DNA from: Polytrichum commune
Taxonomy: Eukaryota; Streptophyta; Polytrichopsida; Polytrichales; Polytrichaceae
DNA length: 64,000 nucleotides
Assembly (NCBI GenBank): GCA_950295325.1
Contig: OX485804.1
Span: 52,688,429 to 52,752,428 of the forward strand
Reading direction: 5' to 3'
Shown here: positions 35,596 through 49,491 of the stretch, piece after piece
How positions within the stretch are numbered: the first letter of the stretch is position 1
Layout: each line of letters starts with the position of its first letter
Notes under the pieces: model-generated
What the model was told of the DNA's origin: nothing
What the model saw: only the letters and a program-made list of their open reading frames with translations
Databases searched by the model: none
Position numbers and translations under genes: made by a program

Positions 35596-38500
35596 AGTGC
35601 ATATACTCTATTAAGCCAACTACAATGCTTTTAATATATTTGGAGCACATAGTCCGATGTCCTCGTAATATGTGCCTTTGTAGTGTATGTGCTTTGTAGC
35701 CATATACCACCTGAATAGCATAATGCATGTGGACCTTATGTGGTCATTATTATTAGTGGGACACCTATATTTGAGTGGTATCCCTAGGGAAAATAATGTC
35801 CAGATCAACCTTGTCATGTGGTGGTAATACCAAAAGTTGATTGCCACTTTGACTGTCACACTATATTCCATTGCCATTTTGACTGTAGATTGGGTGTCAT
35901 TGGGTAATTACCAATTTTGTTTTGAATATTATGTATTTTGGTACCCATGGCACCCAACAAGGGCAACCATCACCAATTTGGCGACTAGTTGGTAGGGGTT
36001 GGGTGCATGTTTTCGTGTTTTGGGTATACATTTTGGGTGGGAGGGTTGCCAATGGGTGGGTTTTCGAAGTTCACGCACACGCTCTATGTGGCAGGTGGTT
36101 TGTGTGGGTGTTATGTCACCCATACATGGTGCACTTCACCCAAATAGATGGCGGTTTTTGTGGAATTAGTGTTTTCAATGATGGTTTTTCACTAGCCTTG
36201 GTTACTGCATGGTGGTGTCTACCACCACAATCCAACATTTGTGGCATGAATTTGGCTTGTTGTGAAACATTTAGACCCCCCCCCCCAAAAGAACTTGCTT
36301 TGCACACAATTCCAACAAACTCGCATCCACATTTGTGGCATCCCAATTGATTTGTGCATATGGGCGTAAAGTGATACATACACTATGTTTATTGGGATTC
36401 AAGGGATAGGCACCCACCTTAGGGTGTCAGATCACCTACCTAACTATGCCATGGTCCTTTGCCAACATTGACCGGCCATTTCACAAAGTTTGCACTGCAA
36501 ATACCTACTTATGGCATCATAACGATTTTGGAAAAGGGCCATTGTGGAGTGTGGTGGTGGTGCACTTGGTGTGATTAGTGGTGTCTTCTCTATTTTGTTT
36601 GTTCCAATATCTCCCACTCTCGTGGCGTTCACAACCTGTGAGATCAACAACCAAGGATGTAACACTATTGCCAATTTGTGTTTGCAAACATTTTGGGGGT
36701 TTCACATACTTTGTGGGCTTAACTTGGGGCATGCATTGCTTGGAATGTTGAAAAAAAAAAGGCCAAACAAACCACTTGAGGTTGTTGGTGATTGTCATCA
36801 CACCAAAAATGCCCCCAATGGAGCGAATAATCGCAATAAGGGAGATATTCTTAACCCTCATAGATTGCTTGCGTTGCATCAATTGCCTTGCACCCAACTT
36901 GCACGAAAAAAACTTTCAATTAGGAGTTTCCACAAGGGGCTTTGGGTTAAGAGCTATGGTTGTCGTTCATTACGGGATAGTCCAACTAAACATGGATGCA
37001 TCCCCCGCAATGTGCGCACAAACTATGGTGACCCGTCAAATACCAAGAGGTGTCATGAGCCCATGGAACTTTGATCTCTTACAAGATGGTCATCCACTAT
37101 TAGTCAAAACACGCATCTATATCCGCCAACTCCATAAATATGTGTATTAGAGAGTGCAATATCCCAAACATGATTCTAGTGTGTATGTATACATGGGTGC
37201 AAATACGCAATCGCCGAATGTTTGGATGCCATATTATGACATAAGGACTAAACAAGATGTTAGATTACATAATGCACAATATTACAACATATTTTGTAGT
37301 GGTGATGCTATGAGCACATCGATCGAAGGTCAATAACCAAGGTCAATGGTGTGTGGGCCACCACGTACAAGGTTCATGTGTATTTGCTATTGAAGGCGAC
37401 CATTTCAATGTACTTTACAATAACTTTGTGCTTTCACCATAGCCCATGGGCCATAAACCTCAATATCAAGTTTTGCAATAGCAATTTATGAGCAATTTCG
37501 GCATGACCTTCTTTGTTTTTTTTCGTTCGCCCTAACCACATAGACCTAAAGGGCATCAATACAATCCTATAGCAAATACTAAGGGCTACACTGGCAAGCT
37601 GAAACGTGCACAAGAAGCCATGGGGATAAATGGGACTAAGTGTACATTACTTATTGGCCCATAGTTTCTAATATTAAACATATATGTTATAGGTTGCAAT
37701 ATTCAAGTTGAATTGAAAAGAATGAATGCTTGTTAAGCTTTTGGCTTGGGGCAAGGAGGTGGATATAATACATTGGCTTGAGAAGTGGAGGTATGATCTC
37801 ACCAAATAGGAAGAGGTGAACGCTCCCAAGGTGTAGAACAACTCTGAATGGCTATAATTTTCAACGTACAACGTTTTGCAATATTGAAGATCACATCATT
37901 TCTTTCACCCTCTTGGATTCTTTGCCTATCTTGCTCATATGTGAACAATCAATATTGCACCACACAACATTTTAAAAAACCATATTTTTAAATGAAAATG
38001 ACAAATGGCCATGGTGCAAAATTACTGACGACATTAGCCAAATTTATCTTTAGGTTGGTTTTGTTCGCCCTCACAACAAGGTCCTTCAATAACTCCACCT
38101 CATTATTCACATTAATCTTCAAGAGGATTAGTGGTACTATATGACATTAGAATTTGGTAATCTAGAGTTGCTTGCACATATTTAACAACCATTAATATTT
38201 TAAAACCAGTTCAATAACCCATAATTAAGAAAATGCATATGTGGTTTCTAAATCTCACATATTTGGTTGTTCTCCCCAACACTATTTCTTTTATATCGTG
38301 TTTCCATAACTCGATTTCACAAGTTTGACAAGGCATTGGCAATTGCCAACCTCAGACCATACGTGGGTGGCAATCATCACATGGAGAGTGGCAATGACAA
38401 CCACCCTATGGGTTGCATGTGCCACCCATCTCACACTCCACATGGACTAGGTCATGGAGTCATGACTGTTAGGGGGTTTTGAACTCCTCACATGGCAACT

Positions 38501-41500
38501 CTGACATTTAGGGCTTTCAAAGTGTGTGAGAGGAATGGGTCTTGTGTGCGTCATCTTTAAAAGCAAGTTGTGGTGGCGCTCGGAGTGCCTCTTGGTGGCA
38601 AAACTATTGGGCAACACTTGACAAAACATGAGAGAGAAGAAGAAACATTTGTAGGTGAGGTGGAAGAGGGGGAACAATGGAGCGGCGTGGAGGATGACGG
38701 ACATGGAGTGGAGAGGAGGAAAGGTCAAAGGGGATCCGAGAGGAGGAAGTCTCAAAAGGAAGTGGTGAGGAAGCTTAGGGGATCGCCGGCTTGGAGAAAG
38801 ACATAGAGGGAACATTGTGGATAAAGGATACAAGGCACAACACAGCACAACATCCGCGTTGTGAGGGTGCAACGTCAATTTGAAATCCTCTTGAGTCAGA
38901 AAATAAAAATGTGAGTGGGGATGGGTTTGTCATTTCATGGGTTGTGTGTTTTTCATTGCAATTATCTTGGGCAGGTGGTGGACTAGATTGATGTTGTCCT
39001 CAGGACCTCAACAACCATAGGATATGTCTTGTAGGTCCTCAACTATGCAGCACTTGATTTTATTTTATTTCGTTCCAATCCCATCACACAACACACACTC
39101 ACACAAACATTTATGCCCTACACCAAGGTTGTACTTAAAAACTAGATATTCCGAGCTCTTGCGGTTCTTGCATCTTGGTAATTTTTGGTGTGCACTTTCA
39201 ATTTTTGGAGAGGAGTATGTGTCTTTTGCTTGTTCATTTTTTTTTCGGTAATTGTTGAAATTTCTCTTTCAATGTGAAAACCCGCATCAAATTTTTAAAC
39301 ATGCAATGTGTACCTCAGAGGGTGATGAGTTGGAGAGGGAAATCGTGTGTGTAGGCCTTGAACTACACAAAATGATTGTGAGCTCCATACATAGTTGACA
39401 AGCCTCAAACAATTGTGCCATGAGTATGAGGCGTCCTTGCTTGTGGAGAATATGTTGGATGCTTTAGGTATTCATTTTCTTTGGGGTCCTCTGCAATGCA
39501 CCCAACTTTTGTGATCTCCAATCCCCATGCAACAACTACATTTCTTCCCAAGTGGATGCTTGACCTTCGTGTTGTTGTTCTCCTTTTGCTAGAGTATGAT
39601 AGGCTTTATTGGAGGAAACAACAATTTTCTGCATTAACATCCAAAAGACATGGACATGCCTATACCCTCACAAACCCCATGAACGATTACATAGGTTTCT
39701 AGCATGTGCATGTGGTTGTCCTCAAAGGCAAGGAGGTTGACATGCCATATGGGTTGTGGGAGGACCTACACCAAATCCTTGTGGATACATGGAAAATTTT
39801 AACTTTTAGGGTGGATTATCCAAAGACCCATCGTTTCTACAAGACTATGGAAGAGCAATTTTGCTACATTATTGGTTCTAGTGCCATAGTCACATCCAAT
39901 AAGCCGCATGTTCCAAAGCTCCCCAAGTAACCGTGGGCATTGATTTACAAATGTTGAATCATAAAGAACATTTGATGTTTTGTTTCCTATTAGTGCCAAT
40001 TTGAAAGGAATTTCTTGGCATATTGTGAGCATGACACGATGGGTTGAAACCTTTTTGATGTCTTGTTGCATTGTCTTTATTATCATTCCATTAAAGGCAA
40101 TGTGGTTAATTCTTTTGCGGGATTCATGGCACATGTTGTGTGCACTTTTGGAAACCATGAATACAATTGTGAGCATTCAAAGTGTTGAACTATGTGGTAC
40201 AAACCATGATTTTTTTTTCCCTTCAAATGATTGTCTTTGAGAGTATATGAAGGTGAAATTCAAGCGCTCAAGCAAATACCTTTCACTCTTCCTTCTGGAT
40301 ATGTTTTCTTTCCCTTTTCTATTGGATTGGCAACCCTATAATGCTTGTTGTTTGACATTGTATGAAGGCCGATGGGGTTTGTTTTGGTGGATGGGTTGTT
40401 GGAAAGGTTCATAAACTCACCCAAAATTCAATGTATTGGAAATAGTTGTTAGTTATTGTGTAATGGCTATATGATGTTGAAATGTTGTAGGACAAGGTAA
40501 TAGCCACATATGATAGATTTGTGTTTGAAATTAAGGGGATTTGGACTTGGGAGGTCATTGGTCAAATAAGGTGAGAACAGGTTGTGAAAGGTCATAGAGA
40601 GGCAAAGGATAGTCACTCAAGGCATTGAAGCAACCTTCGGTGGCTTAGGGAGGGGAGTAGCTTGCAATGGCTTGAAAAAAATAGTTGTTGTTAGTGAGGG
40701 GTCAGGAGGTGCAATTCGTGCAATTCGTGCGTAGTGGTGTAAGAATCCAAGTTAGGAGGCAAGTCCATAGGCTCTCTAACTGATGTTATGAGAGCGTTGC
40801 CGTCTAGATGAAGGTAGAGATTAGTTGCAAATGGTGCCTTGCTCTTTTGTTTTCTTAATAGTAGTGTGCAATTTTGAGTGGATATGGTAAAAAATATTCT
40901 TCTTATTATGTTGTTGGGTTGGCAAGTTTTGGTGTGTTAATGTTGTTGATCATGGAGTGTGCAGAGGAAGTGTGTAGAGGGTTCAAAGCACCACCACCTT
41001 GGATGATGATCTTGGATGCTCAAACTCTTGAGGGATAAGGAAACAAAGGTTATCCTAAGAAAATAATAGAAATAGTCTATCAAGTTTGTTAGAGGTTGAA
41101 AAAGGTTGCTTATGATATGTATATTTGTAGTTACTTGCTTGTAGACATGGTGCAAAGTTCAAACCTTACTAAATTTGGTCATGGCTTTTTTGGGAGAGTG
41201 TTGTTCACTTTCCCTTCATTTTGCGAGCATAATTGGGCTGTTTGTCGTAATTTGAACTCCACCTTTGTAAGAAGAATTTGTTTCATTGATAGTTGAGGGA
41301 TAAAATGCCCAATTCCGAACTGGCTCCTCCTCCTTCTCCTCCTCCTTTGGGCAAAGTTTCAAAGACTCGCCAAATTTGCTTGCAATCGATAGTTTAACTT
41401 TATAGGGTATTGTTGCAAGTCAACTGCAATTTCTTTGTCCTTGCTTAACATTATTGAAGGGCTTGGTTCTTCCATTGCCTATCAAGTGATCTAAGGATTT

Positions 41501-43920
41501 TTGGAAACCACATGGCAATCATTAGTCTAGAGAAAAACTTTGAAGCTTTCTTCTTCTTCTTCTTCTTCTTAAATCAAAGGAAGAATTTATTGAGGCTCAT
41601 TGTCATCACAATCAAAACCTATTCATTTTCATTTTGTTGGTTAGGGAAAATGACTTGGAACTTTGTAGTGTGTTTGTTTTGATAGTATACGTAAGCATAT
41701 GTTGATCCAAGCTTTGAGGTTCAAGCCTATTTGCTCAATATTTCCAATTCAAGTTGTGGGGTGAAGAATCATGGTGATTGGACGATGAAGGTCACCAAGC
41801 CATCCTAATTATAGTTCACACCAAGGTCATTATAGAAGTTGATGGCGTACATCTTTAAAGATGTTTCCAATCCACTCTAAAACTCCATCCCAAATGGATA
41901 TTTTTTCCCAATTGGCCCACTTCTCCTAGGATTTTTTACCACACGAAAGCGAATGGGATGATAAGCATATCAAACTAAGATTGTGGCCATATTCCTCATG
42001 AATCTTGGAGCTTAAATGGATATGTACTTATAATTAATGTACATGATATCTTCATTCACGATCATACATGTCCACCCCCATTATATTCACTACTAAAACC
42101 ATAATACCTAGTTAAAACATTCGAGCACATAATCCAATCTCTTATACACACATCACGAATCTTGTGGACTTCTTAGAAACTATTTAGTTTGGTAGGAGGT
42201 TGTTCATTTTGTTTAACTATGATAATCTTCAAAGGAAGCAATTTGCAAGCTTGACTGATTGGAGGATCCACATTGGTCCAAGTTGCCCTCATTGTGTTTC
42301 TATCACACATCGGAAGCCTTGTTCCAGCTGAAGAAATCATGATTGGTCTTACATACAAGTTTATACATTAATAGAATAAACTCATTCTTAATACTAAATG
42401 TTTTCTATCACAACCACAACATATTTTCTCTTCATTATTATCCATTCACGAACCTAGAAATTACAAGTCTCTTACTTTGCATTATCATTTCAAATTGTGA
42501 AGGCACCTTTTAGGACCTCTAAATTGATGTCTTCAATACCTCGGAAATTTCATCAGGATCGCCAACAAAGAGACAATGGCCGTTGAATAGTCGGCCTTCA
42601 TGATTGACCTACATCAATTAATAGTCATGCTAAGGTGGGTACAACCATCAAGAGAGGATTTTTTATTTTACTTTTTACTTTTTAACATCTACTCTCAAAG
42701 GTAAGGATTTTCACCAAATGTAGATTTGTGGTTTTGTTGTTATCTCTTATGAAGGCAATAAGAAACAAGAAGTTTTTGACTCACTTCGTTTCAATCCAAT
42801 AAGTATCGAGTTTGAAAATGATTATAGATTGTGGTAAAGGTATTGAGCTCTTAGCAATTTTTTACGATGGATGAACATACATTATATTGGCTACATGATC
42901 TTGGAAACAAGGAGGTCAAGCATTCTAACTTGTCATCAAATGTGATCTAATGTGGGTCGGGATGCCTGCCATAGCGGTGCAACTTGAAGGTCCTTGTGCA
43001 TAATCATCAAGTTTGGCAAGGGCACTTTGATTTCATGTCCTACATTTCCATGGAGTTGAACCTTTCTTTGACAAAACATCTACTAAGTTTCTATCACTAG
43101 ATTTGCATGTAATATAGAGTTTATAGATTTCATGTCGTCAAATGGGTGACAATTCATGGCATAAACAAAAATCACTTTGAATTTTCTTAATCTTTTATGT
43201 CCACATATGGCATTGGATTGTTATGTGCAACAAGGCATGAAGTTGCGTCATGTGATTTGTCACTAAAGGTGAGCCCCCAATTTCACAATTCAAACTATGC
43301 ATGATGATTGAACAAATCTAAACACTGAATCTTGACATGTTTACTTGTTGGTTGCCTTTGTTATTGACATGTCCTAGTATAGACAAACTTTTGTGAAGTT
43401 CATAATGAAACCTTCTTACCAAAGGTATGTCTCTCAACAACTATAATATTTATTGGATGATGTATATGTGATGCTCAAGGCAATTTTGATATTGTATTTA
43501 TCATTCAAGTTGTGTTGGTCTAGTGATAAATGCAATTCAAGTATTTCTTAGCAACTGATGAATCTTCTTATTTCAATCCCAAAATATCACAATATGCACC
43601 ATGAGCGTCTTGGAGCCTCAAAAAATCAAGATGCCAACAACTCTTCACCTTAAATTGTCTTTCTCTACATGTTTGTGGTTGTTAGTTGTCCTTTTGTGCA
43701 TAAAATAATGCTTCAAGAACAAATTAATCTATATATGCACTTTGACTAAAAAATGAGAGATGATTTAGTTATAAATGCTTAAAACATACCGATATTGTAA
43801 TAGTCTATGAATTCATTGTTGCAAATGAACTCACAAGATCCATGCTATTGTAGATGAACTTGCAAGATGTAAACAAACCTTGCCAACATAGTTGCAAAAT
43901 GGGATGCTATGGGACCTAAT

Positions 43921-44304
43921 TCAAAGATATCCTTGCATCCTCTTCGTCATTGCCAGGTGTGAGGGCAACCCCATCCAAAAGCAAAGTTGGGATGTTAAGG
44001 TTGCCAAGCTCTGCCATGTGCACATCAACTTCTTAGTGGCCCCTCCTCCTTGATCTAGAAATTGCTTGATTGGTGGAAGATGTGCCCATTTGGGAGTTTG
44101 CTTCCTTCGTGACCTTCTATTGGTGCCAATAGAAACAATGGGTGCTTGGACATACATGACAATTGGTGTAGACATTGCGAGGCCCCCATATTGGACAAAG
44201 TTTGCAAAATCTTGTGTTGGTGCGTGAAGTGGTGTTTCCCATGTAGGTGGAGCCTCACCTCCAACCATGTTGCCCTCTTGAACAATAGGAGCTCTATGTG
44301 ACAT
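43921..44304 (-). other. Unrecognised open frame, possible transposon remnant
   Basis: A 127-codon frame whose middle reads SIGTNRRSRRKQTPKWAHLP followed by a Gly-rich turn. The basic cluster resembles a DNA-binding tail, but no domain can be named. There is no intron structure, no neighbouring gene, and a second open frame overlaps it on the same strand. It could be a leftover of a transposon protein or chance. Confidence 0.2.
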
Positions 44305-45046
44305 AGCACTAGCTTAAACTTAAATGAAGAGGAAGAGATGATGGAGAAGAAACAAAGGAGGGATTAAGGAGAGAATCAATACAAAGGAGAGCAAAAGATG
44401 AAATTGGAGTGGGAGGTTGGAAGGGGATAATGGTTGTATATGCACAAATGACATATGGGAAGATGTAAACAACATAGAAGACTTGGTCATCAATTTAGAG
44501 TCTGCATTATGCCACACGCCCCATGGCGAAATTTGTGGCTCATGTAAGGGCCCAAACAACCAATGCCAAAGATGACTTCCTTTGTTGTGTGAGCATGGGA
44601 AGACCATCATCATAGGTTTAGTACATGTGGAGGGATGTTGTTTTTTGTATTATTGGGAATATGCATATGCACAAATTGCAATGCATTCATTATGGCAAAG
44701 TATTGTGATAATATATGAAATGAATATGTGATCACATTATGGCATCAATGCATGGGAGAGGTTAATGGACCACAAGTTGGAGGTTATGTTCATTATTGTT
44801 GGAGGCATAGTATGTGTTACAATACATGTTATGAACCATGTGAATGCTTACGAAGACATGAATGATGGGGCCTTCATGATTTACATGCTTAGTCTTGCAT
44901 TTGAAAGCCTTGGCAAACACAAGGCATTTCACGCAAAATTATCCATTTAGGATTAGTGTCATTATTGTCATTTCTTGTCCTATTTCAAAATCAGACATAG
45001 AGGCCTACATCATTGCTCCCACCATTGTGCAATCCAAAGCCACACA

Positions 45047-45114
45047 ACATGCCACCCAACGCCACCCAAGGTCGTCTAACGCCACCCTAGGTCACCCAAT
45101 GTCACCCACCCAAC
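45047..45114. repeat. Short tandem array of a GCCACCCAA-type motif
   Basis: About six degenerate units of 10-13 bases: GCCACCCAAC, GCCACCCAAG, GCCACCCTAG, GTCACCCAAT, GTCACCCACC. Similar GCCACCC bits recur to about 45560 in a C-rich stretch. This is a minisatellite-like array with no known role. Confidence 0.6.
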
Positions 45115-45649
45115 AATAACATGTGCACTAAAATCAACCACCTAATGATCACCATGCCACCAAGAATAGCAACTCCACTACAACCTCACTACATCCCACC
45201 CCAATTCAACACCTACCCACCCTCATCTGCTGCCCATCCTCAATGCCACCCAACCATGGGCAACAAGTGGCACCTTTGCAGTCACCAAGCAACTGATGTG
45301 GCAAATGTGGATTCATTGATGGGCAGGGCAGACCGACATTGGCTAGCATGTGGGTAACAATATACCCGATTGCCACCCTTATATGCACCCTATACATTAA
45401 CCAATACTCAACTAGGTTGACAATAATGCACTATGCCAACCAATATATCCACCCTCCATGGGTATGTCCACCTAGTGGTATGCAACACCCACAAGGGTGG
45501 CAAGTACCCTCAAAACACCGGAGGTCATCAAAACAGATGACGCCACCCTCTCACCAAGCGCTTCACTTGGCCAACTCCACTGTCACCAAATTTTAACCCA
45601 AACAACTACCGGGGCCGTGTGAGTTGAGAAAACATGTATCATGTTGGGT

Positions 45650-45800
45650 TGATTTGGACACAATTTTCTCTGGTATATATGGCAAGGCTCATAGTGAAGA
45701 ACGGACACTATAAACACACATGCAATATTACGATGAGGTTGGACTATGTACTCATAATATAAATCCATTATAAAGCTCAGCGTTGAACATAATTTGAAAA
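45650..45800 (+). repeat. Dispersed repeat D, diverged copy
   Basis: Shares GGACAC, CACATGCAAT, GGTTGGACTATGTACTCATA and TTGAACAT with the better copies near 28690, 53020 and 55100. It is the most worn of the four. Confidence 0.4.
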
Positions 45801-46176
45801 AGAATCATGTGACCACTTAAAGAGAAAAGAATCTTCATTTTGACGTTTGATACCTTTTGCATCGTGACTCCAATTACAAAACTTGAAATGAGCATGTTTG
45901 TAATTCACAATCGCTAACGAGATGAGATAATTTCCAGCCCATTCGAATGACCGAAATTGTTCGTGAAGTTGGAAGTGGCCACAATAGGGCCACATACCTT
46001 AGCTGTCTAATTAAGAATATTGGCCAAATGAGGCACACTTTATTTAAACATCACACATGCTTCTACTATGTGAGCTGTTGGCATACTAAATTTGACTTAC
46101 TCACTTTTTCTGTTAGTGCGTACACATACGGACCAGTGACCAGGGAAATTTTGGGGCATAATTGGTCAAGATCTTA

Positions 46177-46675
46177 GGGCCACTTCACACACGAGCCAAG
46201 AGCCGTGACCGTGAAATTGTGAGAGCCCAAAATATAGTGTCCAAAGGCCATCCCAAGACACCTTAGAGACCATCTAGCGTGGTCATGGACCCTCAAGTGT
46301 AGTGTGAAGCCACATGTGACCAGGCCCTCAACCAGATGCCATTTCAATGAATTTCTATCCATGCGGGTCCTCATGCATGATAAAATAGAATAAATCAACT
46401 GTCACGAGCATTTGGAGTGCCATGGTCTCCTGGTTTTGTGTTAGGCCTACCTCCAAGACGCGGTCTTTGAAAACAATCCAAGTGACCATGAAACATGATC
46501 CATTCGATGCCATGTAGGAATCCATGTAGACTTTACATCCATCTTGCATTCGCATACTCCATCGGCCCCTCAAGTGCAGTGTGAAGTGAACTTGGACCGG
46601 CTCCGCCTTTTCCACCAATGAGAGTGCTTGAAGTGTAATGGTCATGGGCTCTCGGTCTTGTGTGCGAAGTGGCCC
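46177..46675 (+). mobile_element. Tourist-like (PIF/Harbinger) MITE, family 1, full-length copy
   Basis: A 499-bp element with terminal inverted repeats. The left end is GGGCCACTTCACACACGAG, and the right end in reverse complement is GGGCCACTTCGCACACAAG; similarity continues inward for about 40 bases. It is flanked by a TTA direct duplication (46174-46176 and 46676-46678). TTA target sites and GG-rich ends are the signature of PIF/Harbinger elements and their Tourist-like MITEs. There is no transposase. Open frames within it (for example 46355-46645, minus) are accidental. A full-length inverted copy lies at 59206-59703 and a partial one at 56122-56484. Confidence 0.9.
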
Positions 46676-48119
46676 TTAGTGTGTCCAAGCCCAACAAGTT
46701 ACATGTTGCAATCTTTCGGTTTTTTTTCCATAGATTCCTCTAAAACGATCGGTAATTTTCCCGAATTCTTCAACTTCAACCGGTTATTTCCCGTTCATTG
46801 ATACGGACTTGTACATTATACGGTTTGAGCTTCAAATGTTAAAAGGTTGTTGTCGCTTGCCCTTCTTAAGTAACTCACCCCATCATAATTCCTCCTTTAC
46901 GAGCTGCCGGTTGGATTTAATCAACCAAATTGAACGAAGTTAGGTATCACAATCGTGTGAACCGTTATACGAAACCGATGTCTCACTTTTCAATTAAAGT
47001 CCAAGTTAAAGCGTAAGGTGCCTAGCAGGTACTTTAGGAATTATTGCATACGAGTGTACCTCTCATCCATCCAACATATATAATAACTTGACTCCCAATA
47101 CGTTGGGGGCCGATCCATCTCAAATGACTTGCAGTAGACTACATTGGGTCTTTAAAACTATTCATGGTGTCAAATCAACTTTTTAAAAAGTAACTTTTAT
47201 GATGCGTATTATAGTTCAAGGCTTCTATGTTGGATGAATGAGAGGTATGCCCATATGTGATAATTTCCTCTCGTGTATTGTAGTCATAGCTTGTATTGAG
47301 TGAAAGTTGTCTTGAAATCGCTCTACTCTCTCATTTACACAAAGCTTGGGCTTTCTGGTGACTATGTAACCTTGTCCATCATGTATACGTGGACTTTTGT
47401 AAAAACTCTAGTTGGAGGGTTGATTCATTTCAATTGGATCCCACTTTCATATCAATAATCGCTTTCTATAATTATTCACAATAGTGGGCTCTCTCTTTAA
47501 AATGCCATAGATACAAAGAGAAAGACAATCTCAATATGAGTGCCACCTCATGATACTATTATAGACGTTGTGTATTCATAGCATGTAATCACCCATATAC
47601 CAGTCCAACATCGGGTTTTACAAGTGACATTGGATTGGTCTTTTTAGCTTTTCTTTTTTTGATACCATTTGGGTCCATATACCATGCCACGACCTTCTAC
47701 CCAGGTGAATTTGTCCTTGTATCAATACATTTTAGATTGGTATTGATTGAAATAATAGTTTGGGTATACAACAATTCTCACACCTTGACTACATACCCAT
47801 CAATTGTCAATTATCCACATTGAGCATCAATTATGGTATCTTGCTGTAAGTTTGATACCCATGTGTAGGTTCTTCAATACCATTATTGATGTTGATTATT
47901 AATGCCACACATTCAACATGTACCATAGAGGACTCTCTATATCAACATAAATCAATCATTTATTCCTCAAATTATGCCATGTATCAATCCTACATTGGTT
48001 GAGACCTCTTGAATCCCATGTGAAAACTACATTTTGGCACTAGTAAGATGACATAGAGCACCCTCTACAATATATCAATCCAACATTGTCATATATCATT
48101 TTTTTTACCATACCCTTAA
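46676..48119. other. Gene-free stretch between MITEs
   Basis: No coding frame was recognised. GAATGAGAGGTATGCCCATA with TGTGATAAT (about 47237) resembles GAATGAGAGGTAAGTTTGTA with TGTGATAAT near 54570, a sign of another diverged dispersed repeat. Nothing else can be supported. Confidence 0.4.
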
Positions 48120-48659
48120 GGGGTTGTTTACATCATGGATCATGAAGTTGTCCCATGTTAGATGGCCTTCTTCCATGGTCAGATTTCTAAAATTTTCAAT
48201 TTTAAAAGCCCTTGGGCCCCTCAATAGATGTAAACCGAACATGGACCAAGAGGAGTGACCATGCACCAAAAAGTGGATGTGTTGTTGTTTTTTTTAATAT
48301 ATGCCAAAAAATATTTTTATCTTCTCCCCTTCTTTCATCTTGACTACAATGTCATTTGGTAAAATGAAGGAAAAGAAAAAATCATAAAATATTCAAAAGG
48401 CATTTCTTGACCATGGTCCCTTGATTTTTTTGCAGCGAAAGAACCTCTTATACTTCTCTCACCTCAAAACACGTTGGAGCATGACGATGGATAATACATT
48501 CCTGGAAATAGGCCTTTTGGGGACCTCAAGTTCCACGCTCACTCTTACTTCTTCTTTTCCCTTGATGTAAACCAAAGTGGTCCCAAGACGAGTTCAACAC
48601 CAATCACATATTTTAGGAGAGCAAAGGACAACTGCACAGTTCATGATGTAAACAACCCC
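48120..48659 (+). mobile_element. Tourist-like MITE, family 2, copy 1
   Basis: A 540-bp element with inverted ends GGGGTTGTTTACATCATG (48120-48137) and CATGATGTAAACAACCCC (48642-48659), flanked by TAA on both sides (48117-48119 and 48660-48662). This again fits PIF/Harbinger target preference. No coding capacity. Its interior matches the next element (48726-49491) in inverted orientation. Confidence 0.88.
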
Positions 48660-48701
48660 TAAGATAGTTGCCATGAAATTTGTTCAATTTATGTACGTGG
48701 A

Positions 48702-48724
48702 CTTACTTACTTACTTACTTACTC
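48702..48724. repeat. TTAC microsatellite between two MITEs
   Basis: Five to six TTAC units directly before the second family 2 element. It is a simple repeat. Confidence 0.85.
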
Positions 48725-48725
48725 A

Positions 48726-49491
48726 GGGGTTGTTTACACCATGGACCATGAAGTCGTCCCAAGGCCCTGTAAAAATTTGTGATTGGCTGATGAACTTGAT
48801 GGGACCACTTCAATTTACACCAAGGGAAAAAAAATCAAAGTGACCATGAAGTTTGAGGTCCCCATAAGATGTATTTAAAGGCCTACATTATCCATTGCCT
48901 TGGTCCAACGGGTTTTGTGGTGGGAGAGGCAAAAGAGGTGCTACGGCAAAAAATGGTTGTTATAATAAATCTTTAATGATTATTTTTTTGGGGGAAGAGA
49001 AGACGAAGACAATTGGTCAAACTTTAATTTTTTTTCTTCCAAAATTACCTTTTTTAGACATATGTTAAAAAAATCAGCACATTCATTTTTTTGGTGCATG
49101 GTCATTCCTCTAAAATCCACATTCGCTTTACACCTACTAAGGGACCCACATGCTTCGGAAATCGGTTTGTAAAGAAATTGGACCATGGAAGTCATAATCA
49201 AGGAGAACTGGCAGTTAGTTACAGATGAACTGGTTGAGTTTGAGAAACAACCGGTTGAAGTTCAAAACTGCATGAAAAGCACCCAATCATTTAAAAAGAA
49301 TATATAGAATATACCCCAATCTAATAAACAAAAAACCGAAGGATGTCAGCATATAACCGGTTGGACTTGCAAACACTAGGACCTCAACCAAATATACCCA
49401 AAAATCTCCCCCATCACTGCATAGAAGTCGGACCATGGATAAAGGCCATCTTCTATGGTCCGACTTCATGGTCCATGGTGTAAACCGGCCC
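48726..49491 (-). mobile_element. Tourist-like MITE, family 2, copy 2 (inverted)
   Basis: The left end GGGGTTGTTTACACCATG followed by GACCATGAAGTC is matched by the right end, in reverse complement GGGCCGGTTTACACCATG followed by the same bases: about 38 bp of inverted terminal repeat. Flanks are TCA on the left and TTA on the right, a near match to a TTA target duplication. The left half carries GATGGGACCACTTCAATTTA and GAGGTCCCC pieces whose reverse complements occur in copy 1. At 766 bp it is longer than copy 1, so it may hold an insertion or be an older version. Confidence 0.8.

Larger units (their letters stand above)
35600..46173. other. Long gene-free stretch, about 10.5 kb
   Basis: No gene could be supported on either strand. 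The longest frames (36544-37074 plus, 176 codons; 36517-36897 minus; 39799-40176 minus; 43921-44304 minus) match no family I recognise and overlap each other in several cases, which argues for decayed transposon or random sequence. A CTT run lies at 41546-41570. The impression is of old, mutated repeats whose identity I cannot read. Confidence 0.45.

Noticed and set aside
36544-37074. A 176-codon frame as a possible transposase
   Set aside because: No catalytic motif or known domain, and a 126-codon frame on the other strand covers much of it.
46355-46645. A 96-codon frame on the minus strand
   Set aside because: It lies wholly inside a Tourist-like MITE; a related frame in another copy differs in length. 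Such elements are non-coding.
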